Source: Ignavibacteriota bacterium (GTDB lineage Bacteria; Bacteroidota; Ignavibacteria; Kapaibacteriales; UBA2268). From it: a stretch of 46,608 nt of DNA. This document shows positions 7,328-16,736 of this stretch, piece by piece. Positions within the stretch are counted from its first letter, which is position 1, and every line of letters starts with the position of its first letter. The notes under the pieces are model-generated. The model was not told the DNA's origin, made no database searches, and saw only the letters and a list, made by a program, of their open reading frames with translations. The translations under genes were made by a program, and so were the position numbers. The DNA is taken from assembly GCA_020437395.1 (NCBI GenBank), contig JAGQWJ010000024.1, positions 1 through 46,608 of the forward strand, given 5' to 3'.

Positions 7328-9511
7328 CTACAATTTAATAAACTTCCATGACTTGCCACCCACTTTCGCAAAGTAAACCCCAGCTGTAAGACTGCTGATG
7401 TCTATGTCTTCGCCAGTGTATATAGCGCTCATTACTTGCTTACCGTACACATCGAATATCTCAATGCTCGAGTTCATAGCACTTGCATTCATATCTATCT
7501 TAATGAAATCGGAAGCTGGGTTAGGGTAAACTGAGCCGGTGATTGTTGTCGTAGTTTCTACGGAGGATTGGGGGTCGCGGATAGCCCTAAAGAAATAATC
7601 ATCAGGGCAATACCTACCAATATACATTTTACCATTATCGCTTATTATAGGTTTGAATTCACCAGCCATTGAAGTCTCAGCCTTAGTTGTAAAGTCATAA
7701 ATATTTGATCTATAATACCCTCTCTGAGTGGGATCATGAAGATAAATATACCAAACCAACTCATGATTACCTAAAAACCCTATTCCTGTCAATTCTCTAC
7801 CATACTCAAAAGATTGACCTAATAAAGTATCCTCAGTAAGATAACCAGTTCTTAAATTATGTTTAAGTACTTTGTTTGGGGACTTGAAATACAATAAATG
7901 TTCTCCGTCAGTTGAGAAATCCTTATAAAGGTATTCTTTAAAAGATTCATTTTCTTTATATACTGTTTGTTCCCCATTATAAATATCATATTTATAAATA
8001 GTGCTTGAATCGCTTGCTACTATGAACTTGTTGCCATCAAATTTTAGATTATCAGGCTTTATACCTAATGAGCCAAAATCAAATTCCTTTAGCTGAGAGA
8101 ACTTATTGAAATCATATACATAGGCCTTATTCGAATCCTGAAATAATATTACGTCTTGGTTCTGAGGGAAATAGACTTTTAGAATATTGTTAATATCAAC
8201 TTCAAATTCCTTTTCGTATTTGTTAGTAGTTAAATTATATGTTCTGAATACATTCGAATCTAAAACCCCAATTTTAGTAGAATTATTATATAGTATTACA
8301 GGAGTCGCATCTATATCAATATAGCGCAAGAAGTTTTCTTCCTTGTCAATTAAAACTTTCGTGTCTTCATTATATATAATTACTTTTTCTAGATTGTCAC
8401 CAATGACTGCAACAGAATTATCCGAATAAAAAGACCTTGCAATTCCATCAACATATCCTTTTGGTATTGAAGAACTATTTTTAGATTGAACATTATCATA
8501 AATAAAGAATTTATTCCATTGCATAGGTATTTCTAAATATCTACCACAATACCAATATTTGTCGTAACTCACTATTGATTTAGTAAAATCAGAGTTTATA
8601 GCATGCACATAAGGTGGACGTTCTTCATATCCATCGACAATTATAGTGGCTAATTTGATAATTGAATCGTTGACAATATCATATATTATTTGCTCTCTTT
8701 CGCTATAGTTTAATAGCATATATTTCATATCTGAAGTAACGTCTAATTTACAATAATTACAATAAAAGAAGTAACTTAAATAGTCATTATTCTCAAAAAA
8801 CTTCTTAGAAATTATGTTAGTACCATTTGATGTACTATCAATATAGAATGTTCCATTTTTCATATATGCTTTCAAAGCACCATCACTGAGGAGTTTATCA
8901 AGAATAAATGGTATGTATCCGTTTCCAGATCTTACTATCTTCTCTTCTGTAATAGACCAAATATCATAGGCACTACCATTATAGACAGTTATTTCTTCGT
9001 TTTCAGTGTCAATGTAGAAGTATTTTTGTTTTAAAGCGCCAACAAGGTCAAACTCCTTTGTGATTTCACCAGTTATAACATCATAGCTATTAAAGAAATT
9101 ATTAGTTGGACTAACTGTGTATAGATAATCTCCATCTTTTGAGAATGCAAAGTTATTATAAACAGAATCCAATACCAATGTAGATAATAAGTTAGAAGTC
9201 CCATAATGATAAATGTATATTCTATTAGAATGAGCACTTTTTATAGCAATTTTCTGATGTACTGAATTAACAGTAACAAATTCAATTGTATAATAGTCAT
9301 CATCAATTACATAATGATTTATTTTATTGGTTTCAATATTTATCTCACTTACAACCAACCTATCTCGGTAACCATCACTACCAACTAGAACAAAGTCCTT
9401 ATCATTGCCAAGATTAAAAATAAAATCTGCTGACATTATTTCATTACTAGCAGAAAGTGAGTTGCTAAAAGCCATCGTTAAGGCGATTATAATTAATAAT
9501 ATTCTAGTCAT
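7328..9511 (-). CDS. Secreted beta-propeller-like protein with T9SS sorting domain (paralogue B)
   Basis: This 727-residue protein starts with a signal peptide (MTRILLIIIALTMAFSNSLS). The body has repeated strand-turn units such as SYDVITGEITKEFDL and YDIYNGEQTVYK, consistent with a WD40-like beta-propeller. The C-terminal sorting domain (VYPNPASDFIKIDMNASAMN onward, ending WKFIKL) is nearly the same as in its two neighbours, and the preceding linker IRDPQSSVETTT is shared with paralogue C. It is the middle gene of the array, 19 nt after paralogue C and 10 nt before paralogue A. No catalytic motif was seen; a surface-binding or structural role is possible but unproven. Confidence 0.8.
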   Translation of the reverse strand: MTRILLIIIALTMAFSNSLSASNEIMSADFIFNLGNDKDFVLVGSDGYRDRLVVSEINIETNKINHYVIDDDYYTIEFVTVNSVHQKIAIKSAHSNRIYIYHYGTSNLLSTLVLDSVYNNFAFSKDGDYLYTVSPTNNFFNSYDVITGEITKEFDLVGALKQKYFYIDTENEEITVYNGSAYDIWSITEEKIVRSGNGYIPFILDKLLSDGALKAYMKNGTFYIDSTSNGTNIISKKFFENNDYLSYFFYCNYCKLDVTSDMKYMLLNYSEREQIIYDIVNDSIIKLATIIVDGYEERPPYVHAINSDFTKSIVSYDKYWYCGRYLEIPMQWNKFFIYDNVQSKNSSSIPKGYVDGIARSFYSDNSVAVIGDNLEKVIIYNEDTKVLIDKEENFLRYIDIDATPVILYNNSTKIGVLDSNVFRTYNLTTNKYEKEFEVDINNILKVYFPQNQDVILFQDSNKAYVYDFNKFSQLKEFDFGSLGIKPDNLKFDGNKFIVASDSSTIYKYDIYNGEQTVYKENESFKEYLYKDFSTDGEHLLYFKSPNKVLKHNLRTGYLTEDTLLGQSFEYGRELTGIGFLGNHELVWYIYLHDPTQRGYYRSNIYDFTTKAETSMAGEFKPIISDNGKMYIGRYCPDDYFFRAIRDPQSSVETTTTITGSVYPNPASDFIKIDMNASAMNSSIEIFDVYGKQVMSAIYTGEDIDISSLTAGVYFAKVGGKSWKFIKL

Positions 9512-9530
9512 TTTATTTCCTGAATTTCAC

Positions 9531-11675
9531 TCACATCTTCACAAATTTGTGTGTTCCATCACCCACTTTCACAAAGTAAACCCCAGCTGTTAGCTTACTA
9601 ATATCAAAGTATTCGCCTGTGTATATAGCACTCATTACCTGCTTACCATAGGCATCGAAAATCTCAATGCTAGAGTTCATAGCACTTGCATTCATATCTA
9701 GTTTTATAAAATCGTAAGCTGGGTTAGGGTAAACGCCGCCGGTGATGTTTGTTGTAGTTTCAACGGAGGATTGTGGGTCGCGGATAGCTCCTATTTCGTA
9801 TTTCATTGGGCAATAAAGAGAGTAATATAGCGAACCATCATCACTTATTATTGGTTCTTTGTCACCGAACATTTCTTCTGTCTTATCACTTACGAAATCA
9901 TATACAACAACTAATGGGTCAGAGTCTATTGGGTTTTTTTCATAACGGATCCACATCAGTTCATGGTTACCAAAGAAACCTGAACTAAGGATATTTATAT
10001 ATTGTCCAAGTTCATTTAAATCTTTTCTATAAATTTCGTTTTTTGTTTTATTATCAAATACAATAAACTCGTTATCATCCTTCTCGAACAGTAAGAATCT
10101 ACCATTACTTGAAATATCAATTAATTGATAGCTTAGATCGATGCCATTGATTGCAATGTTTTTTATTTCACCAGTAAACACATTAATACTATATATTTGC
10201 TTAGGTCCATAAGAATAAATCAATGAATCTACACCCTTTTTAATATTATTCGAATTTATTCCATAATTGCTATTATTAATAGTGTATAATAAACTAAAGT
10301 CAGAATAGTTAAAGACTTTAATTTCTATAAAATTACTAACTACAATTCGACCTCCATTTTGTGAAAAGTAATAAAGGTTGTAATAGTCATCCATTCCTGT
10401 ATCGAATTCTCGTTCATATTGTTCAGTTTCTATATCAAATACTTTGAATATTCCTTCATCCATTACTGCTATTTTATTTTTGTCCTCAAGAAATGAAATA
10501 GGATACTTATCTAAATCGATATAGTTTCTGAATTTGCCATTTTTATCGACTAAAGCATTAGTAATATCTTCTTCCAAGTTCTTACCAGAAACAATTAGTA
10601 TTTCATTATCATTACTAATTATGGCTTTTTGGGGTAGAGGTATGAAACCCTTCGGAGCAGTTATTAACTTATTTTCTTTTTGTATGTTATATATAAAATA
10701 AGAATTGTCAATCAGAGGAATTTCAGCGTTCCTGCTGCAATATAAAATAAATTCTTCGCTAGCTAATGCCCTAGAATTGTCATTATTTACATAATGAAAA
10801 GTAAGACTATATTTTTTGCTGTCAGATAATATATTTGATTCATTAACAATTTTGTTCTCTTGCAAATCAAATTGTATAAACAGATTATATGTCCCATCTT
10901 TAATTATTAAATATCTATTATTAGGGGAGAAATTAATATTATCAATATTATCAAATGGAGTTTGAATGTTAAATATTTTTTCACCATTAGAACTATTTGC
11001 TATAAATACAACTTGGTTCTGTGTATATGCCAATGTGTTACCATTACCAATAAATTTATAATTTCCGCTCGTATTTGGAATATTCACTACTCTGTCTTGC
11101 TGTCTATTTACTATAGACCATACATAAAACTCCCCTTCATTCTTTAGCCAAAATTCATCCTTATCAGAATTAAATATCCCTAATTTGTTATTACCAGCGA
11201 AAGAATTGACGAAGAATCTAACTAACCTCTCGCCATTCGTAGCGTTGAATATGGAGACATAATCTTGCTTATTATCATAAGAGTATATTTTTGTACCATC
11301 ACTCGAGACTCCAAAGTAAGGAGAGTCATTATCTATTGTAATAGTTCGTAATGCAGTAGTTGCTCCGAACTCATAAATAGTTACTTTTTTGTAAGTGAAG
11401 TAATAAACGAGTCTAGCTGTGGTGTTCATCTGTACATCTAATAGTTCGCTACTGTTATCTACTTCTAACTGGAATGTCTCGGAAGTTCCTTCAGCTATAT
11501 TTAGGTTTGTAGCCGTATATAAAGATTCGTCTGACAGACTGCCTGCCAGCACTATATTTGAGTCGTTTGTAGAGTAAGCAGAGTATGATGCCCTTAGGTA
11601 GTTATTCTCGCCATCGGCAGTAGCATTACTTACAATCAGTAACAATAATACAAAAAAAGTAGATATTGTTTTCAT
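9531..11675 (-). CDS. Secreted beta-propeller-like protein with T9SS sorting domain (paralogue C)
   Basis: This 714-residue protein is the promoter-proximal member of the three-gene array. The signal peptide is MKTISTFFVLLLLIVSNATA. The body shows the same repeated strand-turn pattern (for example IFNATNGERLVRF and INVFTGEIKN). The C-terminal domain (VYPNPAYDFIKLDM onward, ending HKFVKM) is a type A T9SS signal, slightly more diverged than those of A and B. A promoter is visible at 11746-11776. The protein should reach the cell surface or the medium. Its biological role cannot be read from the sequence. Confidence 0.8.
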   Translation of the reverse strand: MKTISTFFVLLLLIVSNATADGENNYLRASYSAYSTNDSNIVLAGSLSDESLYTATNLNIAEGTSETFQLEVDNSSELLDVQMNTTARLVYYFTYKKVTIYEFGATTALRTITIDNDSPYFGVSSDGTKIYSYDNKQDYVSIFNATNGERLVRFFVNSFAGNNKLGIFNSDKDEFWLKNEGEFYVWSIVNRQQDRVVNIPNTSGNYKFIGNGNTLAYTQNQVVFIANSSNGEKIFNIQTPFDNIDNINFSPNNRYLIIKDGTYNLFIQFDLQENKIVNESNILSDSKKYSLTFHYVNNDNSRALASEEFILYCSRNAEIPLIDNSYFIYNIQKENKLITAPKGFIPLPQKAIISNDNEILIVSGKNLEEDITNALVDKNGKFRNYIDLDKYPISFLEDKNKIAVMDEGIFKVFDIETEQYEREFDTGMDDYYNLYYFSQNGGRIVVSNFIEIKVFNYSDFSLLYTINNSNYGINSNNIKKGVDSLIYSYGPKQIYSINVFTGEIKNIAINGIDLSYQLIDISSNGRFLLFEKDDNEFIVFDNKTKNEIYRKDLNELGQYINILSSGFFGNHELMWIRYEKNPIDSDPLVVVYDFVSDKTEEMFGDKEPIISDDGSLYYSLYCPMKYEIGAIRDPQSSVETTTNITGGVYPNPAYDFIKLDMNASAMNSSIEIFDAYGKQVMSAIYTGEYFDISKLTAGVYFVKVGDGTHKFVKM

Positions 11676-11745
11676 AAGTCTTCCTCTAAAAATTTTATTA
11701 AATTTTTATATCTATATCTAATTGGCTTAACACATCAGTTATAAA

Positions 11746-11776
11746 CAAAGTTACAACAATCAGGAAATATTTGCAA
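11746..11776 (-). promoter_or_regulatory. Promoter of the three-gene secreted-protein array
   Basis: On the minus strand TTG (11774-11776) is followed after 20 nt by TAACTTTG (11746-11753), which fits the Bacteroidota consensus. It lies about 70 nt before the start codon of the first array gene. The 11676-11890 space also serves the divergent gene at 11891, for which no clear promoter was recognised. Confidence 0.55.
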
Positions 11777-11890
11777 TGCTTATCAGCCGACATATTGTTA
11801 TTTAATAATTTAGATACTGGAAATATATGTAACTTTTATGCGTTTGAAAGCATCTAAGAATAATATTAAATAAAGATAGGGAAATATAAT

Positions 11891-14227
11891 ATGATTAGAA
11901 GTTTACTGATTAGTATAACTTTGCTAAGTGCTACACACTTACTTGCTGACACTAAGGGGCTTATAGAAGGAAATATAAATAAGAAAGTAATAGCAACCTC
12001 TCAAAATAAAGTAGAGTATCCTTCGGATTTGGATTTCAATAAAGCCGATCTCAACCAACTTTGGATTCTCAATAAGGGAGTAGAAGGCGGAGAAGGTGGC
12101 GGTACTACACTGATGATAACGAATCCAGGAACTGCAGCTCAGTCTTTCGATTATAGAAAAGATGGTAATGCGTGGCACTTTATGGTAAATCCTGGTGCAT
12201 TAGCATTTGGTGATACTACTTGGGCAACAGCACAAGATTATTTCAATGCAAACAGACAAGAAATTAGAGGTGCGTGGTGCGGACCTACTATGTGGCCTTC
12301 CGATTTGGATATTTATGCTATTGTTGGTAATCCGCCAAATGGTCAACAAAATGGTAGTCACTACGATATGGTTCATCAATCAACTTATTCTAGTGGTATA
12401 GCTCATGAAATTGATAATACATATTGGGTGAATGATGGCAACTTCGGAAATATAACAAAATATAATTTCAACGATGCACACGTACCTGGAGGACATATTC
12501 ATATTGATGGAGAGGTTTTTAGACACGTTGATGTACCATACACAATGAATCCAAATTCACCTGCGCATATGGAGATCCGTGGCAACTGGTTATACTATGT
12601 TAACTCTGGTGCAAAAACAATAAATAGAATGGATATTACTAGTGGTACAATTGGTAAGGACTTATCTATGACAGCGAACTATGGCGAAGAGCTAGCTACG
12701 TTCGTAGAAGTCAATAACACAACTTGGGAAACAGTAGTTTCAACTGGCTTAGAAAGACCCTGCGGCTTAGATGTGAGTGATGAATACCTGATTGTTAGTG
12801 ATAATGCCACAGGTGAAATTATAATATATGATATAAATTCATTTGAAGAATTAAAGAGATTACAAACGGATGCACTTAGTATAATGGGGATCAAATTTGA
12901 TACCGAAGGTGATATATATTATGTAGATCATATAGGTCAGACGGTTAACAAGCTAGAAGGTATGAGTGGTGTGAATATATATACATCTCAGAATCATTTG
13001 AACTATACAATGTCTAACAACACTGTTGAAGTTATGGTTGAGAATAATACTGATTCGGAGATTACAATCTCTGTTGCGAGTATAAAAGATAAGCTAATAG
13101 CAGGTAGTGCAGAGCTTGGATTCAACTATAATGTTACTACTCCTGAAACTATTGTGCCTATTACTGTTCCAGCTGGTGAGGTTGGTTCATTGCAATTAAT
13201 AGTCGATATAACTTCGGGTAATGGTATAGCTGAAGTCGAATCTTCTATTATGATTGTACAGAATGAAAATGAAGATTCGTTTATTAACACAAGCTTTACA
13301 TTTAGTTCAGAGATTCCTTTAGTTTCTGTTTATGATGAAATAGAACAAAACAGAGGTAACGCTGATCTATCAGGACTACTCAGCACTAACGAATACAAAG
13401 ATTTTGTTGAAATGGATGCGATGTCTTTTCTGAATTATGGAATGAAAGTCTCTGGTATCAAAACTTTGATTTGGAATATGGGTTCATTCGGGATATTAAA
13501 CTCACACGAACACATGAATTTCCAGACTTTACGAGACGGTGGAACTAGTCTGTTCCTGCTAGGTGATGGCCCTTATCTGAAAGCTGCTTTTGAAGAAAAC
13601 TTCAACCTAGAACCATTTGGCGCTAGTTATAATGGAAGCTATTTCCAAGGTTTCGATACTGGTGGCGAATTCACTCTTAATGGTGTAGATGGTGATGCTA
13701 TCTCTGGCGGATACACAAATATCCCTGGCTTAATAACCCTATACAATAATGGTGCAAGCGCATGGCCTACAATAGAGATTAGAGGTACTGATTCAGAATC
13801 TCATAATGTGTTTTATCACTCAGTTTCTGAAGATAGTACAGTAGCTATTCGTAATGACAATGGCTCAACTAGATCAGTTGCAATGGGTATGAATATGTAT
13901 AACTTTACAGACGGTACTCAAAGAAATAACATATTCAAAGGTATAATGGATTGGCTTACTTACAAAGATGTAACTGGTATATTCGAATTAGCCGGTTATG
14001 AGCCAGTAAGTGTATATCCTAACCCTACGACTGACTATGTTCAGTTTGACAATCTGAAGATAACAGCAAATACTAATATCAAATTATTAGATATAGCAGG
14101 TAATACCATTAGAAATATAGATTATACTCAAACTAATATTAATGTTTCTGACTTAGTATCAGGCACTTATTTCTTAATGGTAGAAAGTGACAATGAAATT
14201 AAGTTTGCTAAATTCGTGAAGCAATAG
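11891..14227 (+). CDS. Secreted NHL/propeller protein with GATase-like and T9SS sorting domains
   Basis: This is a 778-residue exported protein. The signal peptide is MIRSLLISITLLSATHLLA. Residues of about 200-360 contain short units (GNWLYYVNSGAKTINRMD; LIVSDNATGEIIIYD; DIYYVDHIGQTVNKLEG) typical of NHL or SMP-30-like propellers. A beta-sandwich linker of about 100 residues follows. At about 500-690 there is a region resembling glutamine-amidotransferase-like domains of secreted proteins (IKTLIWNMGSF, LRDGGTSLFLLGDGPYLKAA, SVAMGMNMYNF, GIMDWL), without an obvious catalytic Cys. The last 75 residues (VYPNPTTDYVQFDN onward, ending AKFVKQ) are the T9SS signal. It is transcribed alone, with a terminator directly after it. 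The domain assignments in the middle are tentative. Confidence 0.75.
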   Translation: MIRSLLISITLLSATHLLADTKGLIEGNINKKVIATSQNKVEYPSDLDFNKADLNQLWILNKGVEGGEGGGTTLMITNPGTAAQSFDYRKDGNAWHFMVNPGALAFGDTTWATAQDYFNANRQEIRGAWCGPTMWPSDLDIYAIVGNPPNGQQNGSHYDMVHQSTYSSGIAHEIDNTYWVNDGNFGNITKYNFNDAHVPGGHIHIDGEVFRHVDVPYTMNPNSPAHMEIRGNWLYYVNSGAKTINRMDITSGTIGKDLSMTANYGEELATFVEVNNTTWETVVSTGLERPCGLDVSDEYLIVSDNATGEIIIYDINSFEELKRLQTDALSIMGIKFDTEGDIYYVDHIGQTVNKLEGMSGVNIYTSQNHLNYTMSNNTVEVMVENNTDSEITISVASIKDKLIAGSAELGFNYNVTTPETIVPITVPAGEVGSLQLIVDITSGNGIAEVESSIMIVQNENEDSFINTSFTFSSEIPLVSVYDEIEQNRGNADLSGLLSTNEYKDFVEMDAMSFLNYGMKVSGIKTLIWNMGSFGILNSHEHMNFQTLRDGGTSLFLLGDGPYLKAAFEENFNLEPFGASYNGSYFQGFDTGGEFTLNGVDGDAISGGYTNIPGLITLYNNGASAWPTIEIRGTDSESHNVFYHSVSEDSTVAIRNDNGSTRSVAMGMNMYNFTDGTQRNNIFKGIMDWLTYKDVTGIFELAGYEPVSVYPNPTTDYVQFDNLKITANTNIKLLDIAGNTIRNIDYTQTNINVSDLVSGTYFLMVESDNEIKFAKFVKQ

Positions 14228-14254
14228 TTTTATTGCTCAGCAAATATTAAATTG

Positions 14255-14281
14255 AAGCTCCCAATGTGGGAGCTTTTTTTT
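14255..14281 (+). terminator. Rho-independent terminator
   Basis: The stem AAGCTCCC / GGGAGCTT (8 bp, loop AATGT) is followed by a run of T. It ends the secreted-protein gene that stops at 14227. The next gene must therefore start after it, at 14299. Confidence 0.9.
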
Positions 14282-14298
14282 ATCTATCAGATTATAAT

Positions 14299-14919
14299 AT
14301 GCCTAAATGCTTACTTTGCAACTCAGATTCCACTCGCTTTTACAAAGAGCAATACTATCAGTGTACCAACTGCAAAGGGATATTCAGACCAATTGAGAGA
14401 CTTCCTACACTCGAGAAGGAAAAAGCAAGATATGACAAACACAACAATGACACTGCTGATGAAGGTTATAGAAATTTCGTTTCACCAATAACAAATGCCA
14501 TAATGGATAATCACAAAATAGAGGATATGGGCCTTGATTTTGGTGCTGGTTCTGGCCCCATTATCGCTGAGACATTGAAGAGTAAAGGGTATGAACCTTA
14601 TCTATTTGACCCAATTTATCATAAAAATTATGCACTCTTAGAAAATAAGTATGATTATATTTATGCCTGCGAAGTCATTGAGCATTTTCATAAACCCTAT
14701 GATGAATTTAGTTTACTATATAATCTGCTCAATAATATTGGTAAGCTCTATTGTATGACTCATTTGTACAATGAATCTATTGATTTTGATAGATGGTACT
14801 ACAAAAATGATTTCACTCACGTATTCATATATACACAAGAAACTATAGATTGGATAGCTGCCGAGATTGGGTTTTCAGATTATAAAATTGATGATAGACT
14901 AATCACTTTTTGGAAGTGA
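14299..14919 (+). CDS. Class I SAM-dependent methyltransferase with N-terminal zinc-ribbon-like motif
   Basis: This protein of about 206 residues begins MPKCLLCNSDS and has CxxC pairs (CLLC and CTNC) resembling a small zinc ribbon. The SAM-binding motif I is LDFGAGSGPI, preceded by a helix; the acidic post-I position is in YLFDPIYH; and YIYACEVIEHFHKP is the typical motif after strand 4 of ubiE/SmtA-type enzymes. The substrate is unknown. An in-frame GTG at 14266 is rejected because it lies inside the terminator hairpin. The 3' end of the gene (14879-14919) is repeated exactly 200 bp downstream as a relic, showing that a second copy once existed. Confidence 0.85.
   Translation: MPKCLLCNSDSTRFYKEQYYQCTNCKGIFRPIERLPTLEKEKARYDKHNNDTADEGYRNFVSPITNAIMDNHKIEDMGLDFGAGSGPIIAETLKSKGYEPYLFDPIYHKNYALLENKYDYIYACEVIEHFHKPYDEFSLLYNLLNNIGKLYCMTHLYNESIDFDRWYYKNDFTHVFIYTQETIDWIAAEIGFSDYKIDDRLITFWK
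14879..14919 (+). repeat. 3' end of methyltransferase gene, intact copy of a 41-bp duplication
   Basis: This stretch matches 15079-15119 with 4 to 5 differences in 41 bp at a spacing of exactly 200 bp. The substitutions keep the reading frame and give only conservative amino-acid changes. Confidence 0.85.
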
Positions 14920-15065
14920 GGGTGTAGCGTAAATTTGTATAGAAAACGTAGAGACGTATTGCCTGTGCTGAGAGACAGCCGAAGTATTTCTAACAATGGT
15001 AAAGTTAAAGCATTCTCAGGAATTGACTTCAAATTACAATTTGTTATTGACATACAAGTCATCAA

Positions 15066-15119
15066 TGGATTATTTCCAATTATAGAATTGATAATAGGTT
15101 AATCACTTTTTGGAAGTGA
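15066..15119 (+). pseudogene. Relic 3' end of a second methyltransferase copy
   Basis: In the frame of the upstream gene this stretch reads NYRIDNRLITFWK then stop, against DYKIDDRLITFWK then stop in the intact gene. Similarity fades before about 15066. The 145 bp between the copies holds no gene, only an 11-bp GTAGAGACGTA motif at 14948-14958 that recurs at 44883. The best reading is a decayed tandem duplicate, shortened by deletion. Confidence 0.65.
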
Positions 15120-15214
15120 AAAAATAGATGTCATATAGAAAATATTCATTTTTTTTTTTATTTCATGAGTATTCATATATTTAAAAATAGGAATTAACTA
15201 ATAGTCACAAGAAA

Positions 15215-16639
15215 ATGAAATTTTTAACTTTTATTGCCACTTTTATAGTTTCTACTTTCTCGTTATTTTCTCAGCAATGGGTAGATACGACATTCCAAAT
15301 TACAACTGTTAACAATATTGAATATGGTGAATCTGTTGATTTTGCAGGAGTGAAAAGAGTGCACTTTATGGATATATCTTTTCCTACAAACGACAGTCCA
15401 CCAGAGTGTGGGAGACCTTTGATAGTTGTAGTGCACGGCGGTGCATGGTTAGCTGGAAGCAAAGATGAGCTAACTATAAAAAGACTTAGAGAAGACTATG
15501 CTAAAAGAGGATATACTTCAATCGCCGTTAATTATAGATTAGGACAATTCCACACAGATAAGAATATACACTGCAATGTAGAGGGATGGGATTGTTTTAA
15601 TATAGCGGATTCATCTGAATGGTATAGGGCTTATTACAGAGCAATTCAAGATGTGAATGGGTCGATAAGGTATATGGTCAATAATTCAGAAGAATATAAT
15701 ATTGACCCAAATAATATATTTCTAGCTGGTGAGAGTGCGGGGGCATTTACTGCTATTGGGGTAGCTTTTATAGATAGTAACAACGATGTACTAACACAAT
15801 ATACGAAGGAATTGCCGGCAATTGCAGCACCAAATACATTGTACGAAGAACCTTGTATTAAGGAACTGAATATAGCTTCTTCAATTGAGGAAATGAAGTT
15901 AGAAAGACCTGATTTGGGTAGCTACGAAGGGGAGATGAATCAACCTGTAGTCTTACCTTATAAGATAAGAGGTGTTGCGGGGTTCTATGGTGGTGTGATG
16001 AATAATATATTTAACTCACCCGAAGATGAATCACCAGCACTTTATATTTTTCATCAACCCAACGATTTGATAGTTCCAGTAGGCTATGGTACTGTTTTCG
16101 AAGGATATAATGATTGTACAAGAGTAGTACTAAATTGTCAAAATATAGTAAATAGGAAATCAGTTTGGGGAAGCAGAGGAATAGCTAATATAATTGATAC
16201 AATGGAAAGCAAAGGATTACAAACGCCTGATTATTTATTAGAGCTGACAAACAACAACGCAAACTGTTTTGAACAACTAGTTAATCCTTCCAAAGGTGGG
16301 CACCAATATGATAATTACTGGCAACGGTCAACTAAAGCAGCAGCATTCTTAGCTGATTATATTACTGAATGTACAGTTGAAACTGGAGTAAATGATGATT
16401 CGCCGAAATATAGAATGTACATTTATCCAAATCCATTAGTTGGGAATAGCTTGAATATAATAAATGGAATTGGAACCATAACTCTAACTGATTCATTTGG
16501 TAGAGTATTGTTAGAATCCGAGAATCGGAAATACAACTACACAATAGATATAAATCAATTTAATCTATCTAGTGGACTTTACTATATTAAGCTAATTACT
16601 GATAAAAGAGCAGAATACTTGAAGTTTATTGTCCAATAA
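15215..16639 (+). CDS. Secreted carboxylesterase-type alpha/beta hydrolase with T9SS sorting domain
   Basis: This 474-residue enzyme has a signal peptide (MKFLTFIATFIVSTFSLFSQ). The oxyanion-hole motif is VVVHGGAW (residues 71-78) and the nucleophile elbow is AGESAG with Ser174; probable Asp and His are in QPNDLIVP and GGHQYDNYW. This layout fits the hormone-sensitive-lipase/BD-FAE group of esterases, with a T9SS signal in the last 75 residues (YIYPNPLVGN onward, ending LKFIVQ). Several extra cysteines suggest disulfides, as expected for an exported enzyme. The substrate (acetylated polysaccharide, lipid or peptide) cannot be determined. The gene stands alone after the relic region. Confidence 0.85.
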   Translation: MKFLTFIATFIVSTFSLFSQQWVDTTFQITTVNNIEYGESVDFAGVKRVHFMDISFPTNDSPPECGRPLIVVVHGGAWLAGSKDELTIKRLREDYAKRGYTSIAVNYRLGQFHTDKNIHCNVEGWDCFNIADSSEWYRAYYRAIQDVNGSIRYMVNNSEEYNIDPNNIFLAGESAGAFTAIGVAFIDSNNDVLTQYTKELPAIAAPNTLYEEPCIKELNIASSIEEMKLERPDLGSYEGEMNQPVVLPYKIRGVAGFYGGVMNNIFNSPEDESPALYIFHQPNDLIVPVGYGTVFEGYNDCTRVVLNCQNIVNRKSVWGSRGIANIIDTMESKGLQTPDYLLELTNNNANCFEQLVNPSKGGHQYDNYWQRSTKAAAFLADYITECTVETGVNDDSPKYRMYIYPNPLVGNSLNIINGIGTITLTDSFGRVLLESENRKYNYTIDINQFNLSSGLYYIKLITDKRAEYLKFIVQ

Positions 16640-16659
16640 GTCTATTATTCTTATTTTTG
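16629..16659 (+). promoter_or_regulatory. Bacteroidota-type promoter of the DUF4168 lipoprotein gene
   Basis: TTG at 16629-16631, a 20-nt spacer and TATTTTTG at 16652-16659 match the consensus. The -33 part lies inside the last codons of the preceding esterase gene. A palindrome TTGATTAATCAA follows at 16663-16674, close to the expected transcription start. Confidence 0.5.
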
Positions 16660-16736
16660 CACTTGATTAATCAATAGCGCTTAAATTATTGACTATTGAG
16701 ATTAATATAATTATTAACTAACACAGCAGTAAATAT

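Noticed and set aside
9806..9988. Short plus-strand open frames within the secreted paralogue array
   Set aside because: They are shadows of the conserved minus-strand C-terminal coding sequence.
14266..14298. In-frame GTG start for the methyltransferase gene
   Set aside because: It lies inside the terminator hairpin and T run; the ATG at 14299 starts the family-like MPKCLLC sequence.
16663..16674. TTGATTAATCAA as an Fnr box
   Set aside because: The half-sites are separated by 2 nt, while Fnr boxes need 4 nt; it is kept only as a palindrome.
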